A DNA stretch of 6,270 bases. Source: Oceanospirillaceae bacterium (GTDB lineage: Bacteria > Pseudomonadota > Gammaproteobacteria > Pseudomonadales > Balneatricaceae). This document shows, piece after piece, positions 5,917 through 6,270 of this stretch. The stretch lies in NCBI GenBank assembly GCA_023954795.1, contig JAGSHA010000197.1, forward strand, positions 1 through 6,270, written 5' to 3'. Every line of letters begins with the position of its first letter. Position 1 is the first letter of the stretch. The notes under the pieces were generated by a model. It had not been told where the DNA came from. It did no database searches and was given only the letters and a program-made list of their open reading frames with translations. The position numbers and the translations under genes are program-made.

Positions 5917-6099
5917 AATGTACTCCCTACAATCCGTTGCAGGTTAAGTGAATTCCAGACCTGATATACCTTTATCAGTATCTGAACTGATCAATAAGCG
6001 ATACAACTCCTCAGCAGACCGGCCCTGTACGTCATCCTGATATAGCAGGGCCCATAAAACTGTACAAAATAAAATAATACTGCCGGTTAAGCAGCTGAT
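5917..6099 (-). other. Spacer between pilE-like gene and fimT, open in the pilE frame
   Basis: No gene with a normal start is evident. On the minus strand the frame continuing after the pilE TGA stays open for 51 codons, beginning ISCLTGSIILFCTVLWALLY and ending at a TAA at 5947-5945, but without ATG or GTG; the only in-frame TTG codons come late, after GAGGAG. An inverted repeat GGCCCTG (6021-6027) and CAGGGCC (6046-6052) has an 18-nt loop and no T-tract. CCTGATATA occurs twice (5960-5968, 6036-6044). GTACAT-A-ATGTAC (5911-5923) straddles the fimT start. Promoter hexamers for fimT are unconvincing. Confidence 0.4.
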
Positions 6100-6270
6100 T
6101 CAGTCCCAGCAATTCGCTACGGCTTCATCGTCTTTGACTGCAGACTTAACCCCAATATTGGTCACGGATAAGGTACCGCAATCATCGCTGGCCTGGGCAC
6201 CTATCGGTGCACCCTGAATGGTATAGGTGGTTGCTGTTGTAGTAGCCTCGGGCACTGTAATGGTATAGAA
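6100..6270 (-). CDS. pilE: PilE-like type IV minor pilin (C-terminal 56 residues only, cut by window edge)
   Basis: This frame is open from the right edge to TGA 6102-6100. It ends with FYTITVPEATTTATTYTIQG, then the block QASDDCGTLSVTNIGVKSA and a final NCWD. The pattern YTI-x-A-x-P ... DxCGxLxxxxxGxK ... CW is the usual C-terminal half of PilE-type minor pilins: the two cysteines (31 and 54 of the visible part) would close the D-loop disulfide, and the protein ends just after the Cys-Trp. The N-terminal methylation motif lies outside the window. PilE is a minor pilin primed with FimU, PilV, PilW, PilX and PilY1 for type IV pilus assembly; these genes may lie beyond the right edge. It is co-oriented with fimT, 183 bp upstream. 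The pilE name is by C-terminal pattern and context, and another minor or major pilin of the same fold is possible. Confidence 0.8.
   Translation of the reverse strand, partial: FYTITVPEATTTATTYTIQGAPIGAQASDDCGTLSVTNIGVKSAVKDDEAVANCWD

Noticed and set aside
5926..5933. TTGTAGGG on the minus strand upstream of fimT, identical to the REP head
   Set aside because: No palindrome follows it, and the GGGAG part is explained as the fimT ribosome-binding site.
6021..6052. GGCCCTG/CAGGGCC hairpin as a terminator of pilE
   Set aside because: The 18-nt loop and the absence of a T-tract on the minus strand argue against an intrinsic terminator.

Overview
The window looks like ordinary chromosome from a non-enteric gammaproteobacterium (Pseudomonas/Oceanospirillales-like). 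This rests on the bamD / rluD-pgeF arrangement that is also found in E. coli, a 314-residue BamD with a long tail, a ThiO-type glycine oxidase next to type IV pilin genes, a SulA-like ImuA, and an almost perfect E. coli-type LexA box. The exact genus cannot be read from the sequence.

Layout. Positions 1-890 (minus strand) hold an SOS mutagenesis cassette: a sigma70-like promoter with an overlapping LexA box, then imuA, then the first 50 codons of imuB, which runs off the left edge. Positions 891-1155 are non-coding apart from the promoter; they hold an imperfect hairpin (978-1035) and three REP-like palindromes (1044-1142) with a GTAG-type head. Positions 1156-2891 (minus) hold rluD followed by pgeF, probably one operon. 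A 207-bp divergent spacer separates them from bamD (3099-4043, plus), an outer-membrane assembly lipoprotein. A strong bidirectional terminator (4081-4109) lies between bamD and the convergent thiO (4133-5233, minus). Upstream of thiO on the same strand are fimT (5317-5916) and the 3' end of a pilE-like minor pilin gene (6100-6270), which runs off the right edge.

How the genes work together. ImuA and ImuB are accessory factors of DNA-damage-induced translesion synthesis, normally acting with DnaE2, whose gene would be expected beyond the left edge. RluD modifies 23S rRNA helix 69, PgeF edits peptidoglycan precursors, and BamD is the essential lipoprotein of the BAM complex. FimT and the PilE-like protein are (pseudo)pilins of type IV pili; FimT carries the GRxR motif linked to DNA uptake. 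ThiO supplies dehydroglycine for thiamine thiazole synthesis; its place next to pilin genes resembles Pseudomonas and is probably a synteny relic rather than a functional link.

I did not find an undescribed multi-gene system. The observations most worth a second look are non-coding (REP cluster with compensatory stem changes, the 978-1035 hairpin, the LexA-promoter overlap) plus the GRxR-bearing FimT and the open frame that follows the pilE stop.
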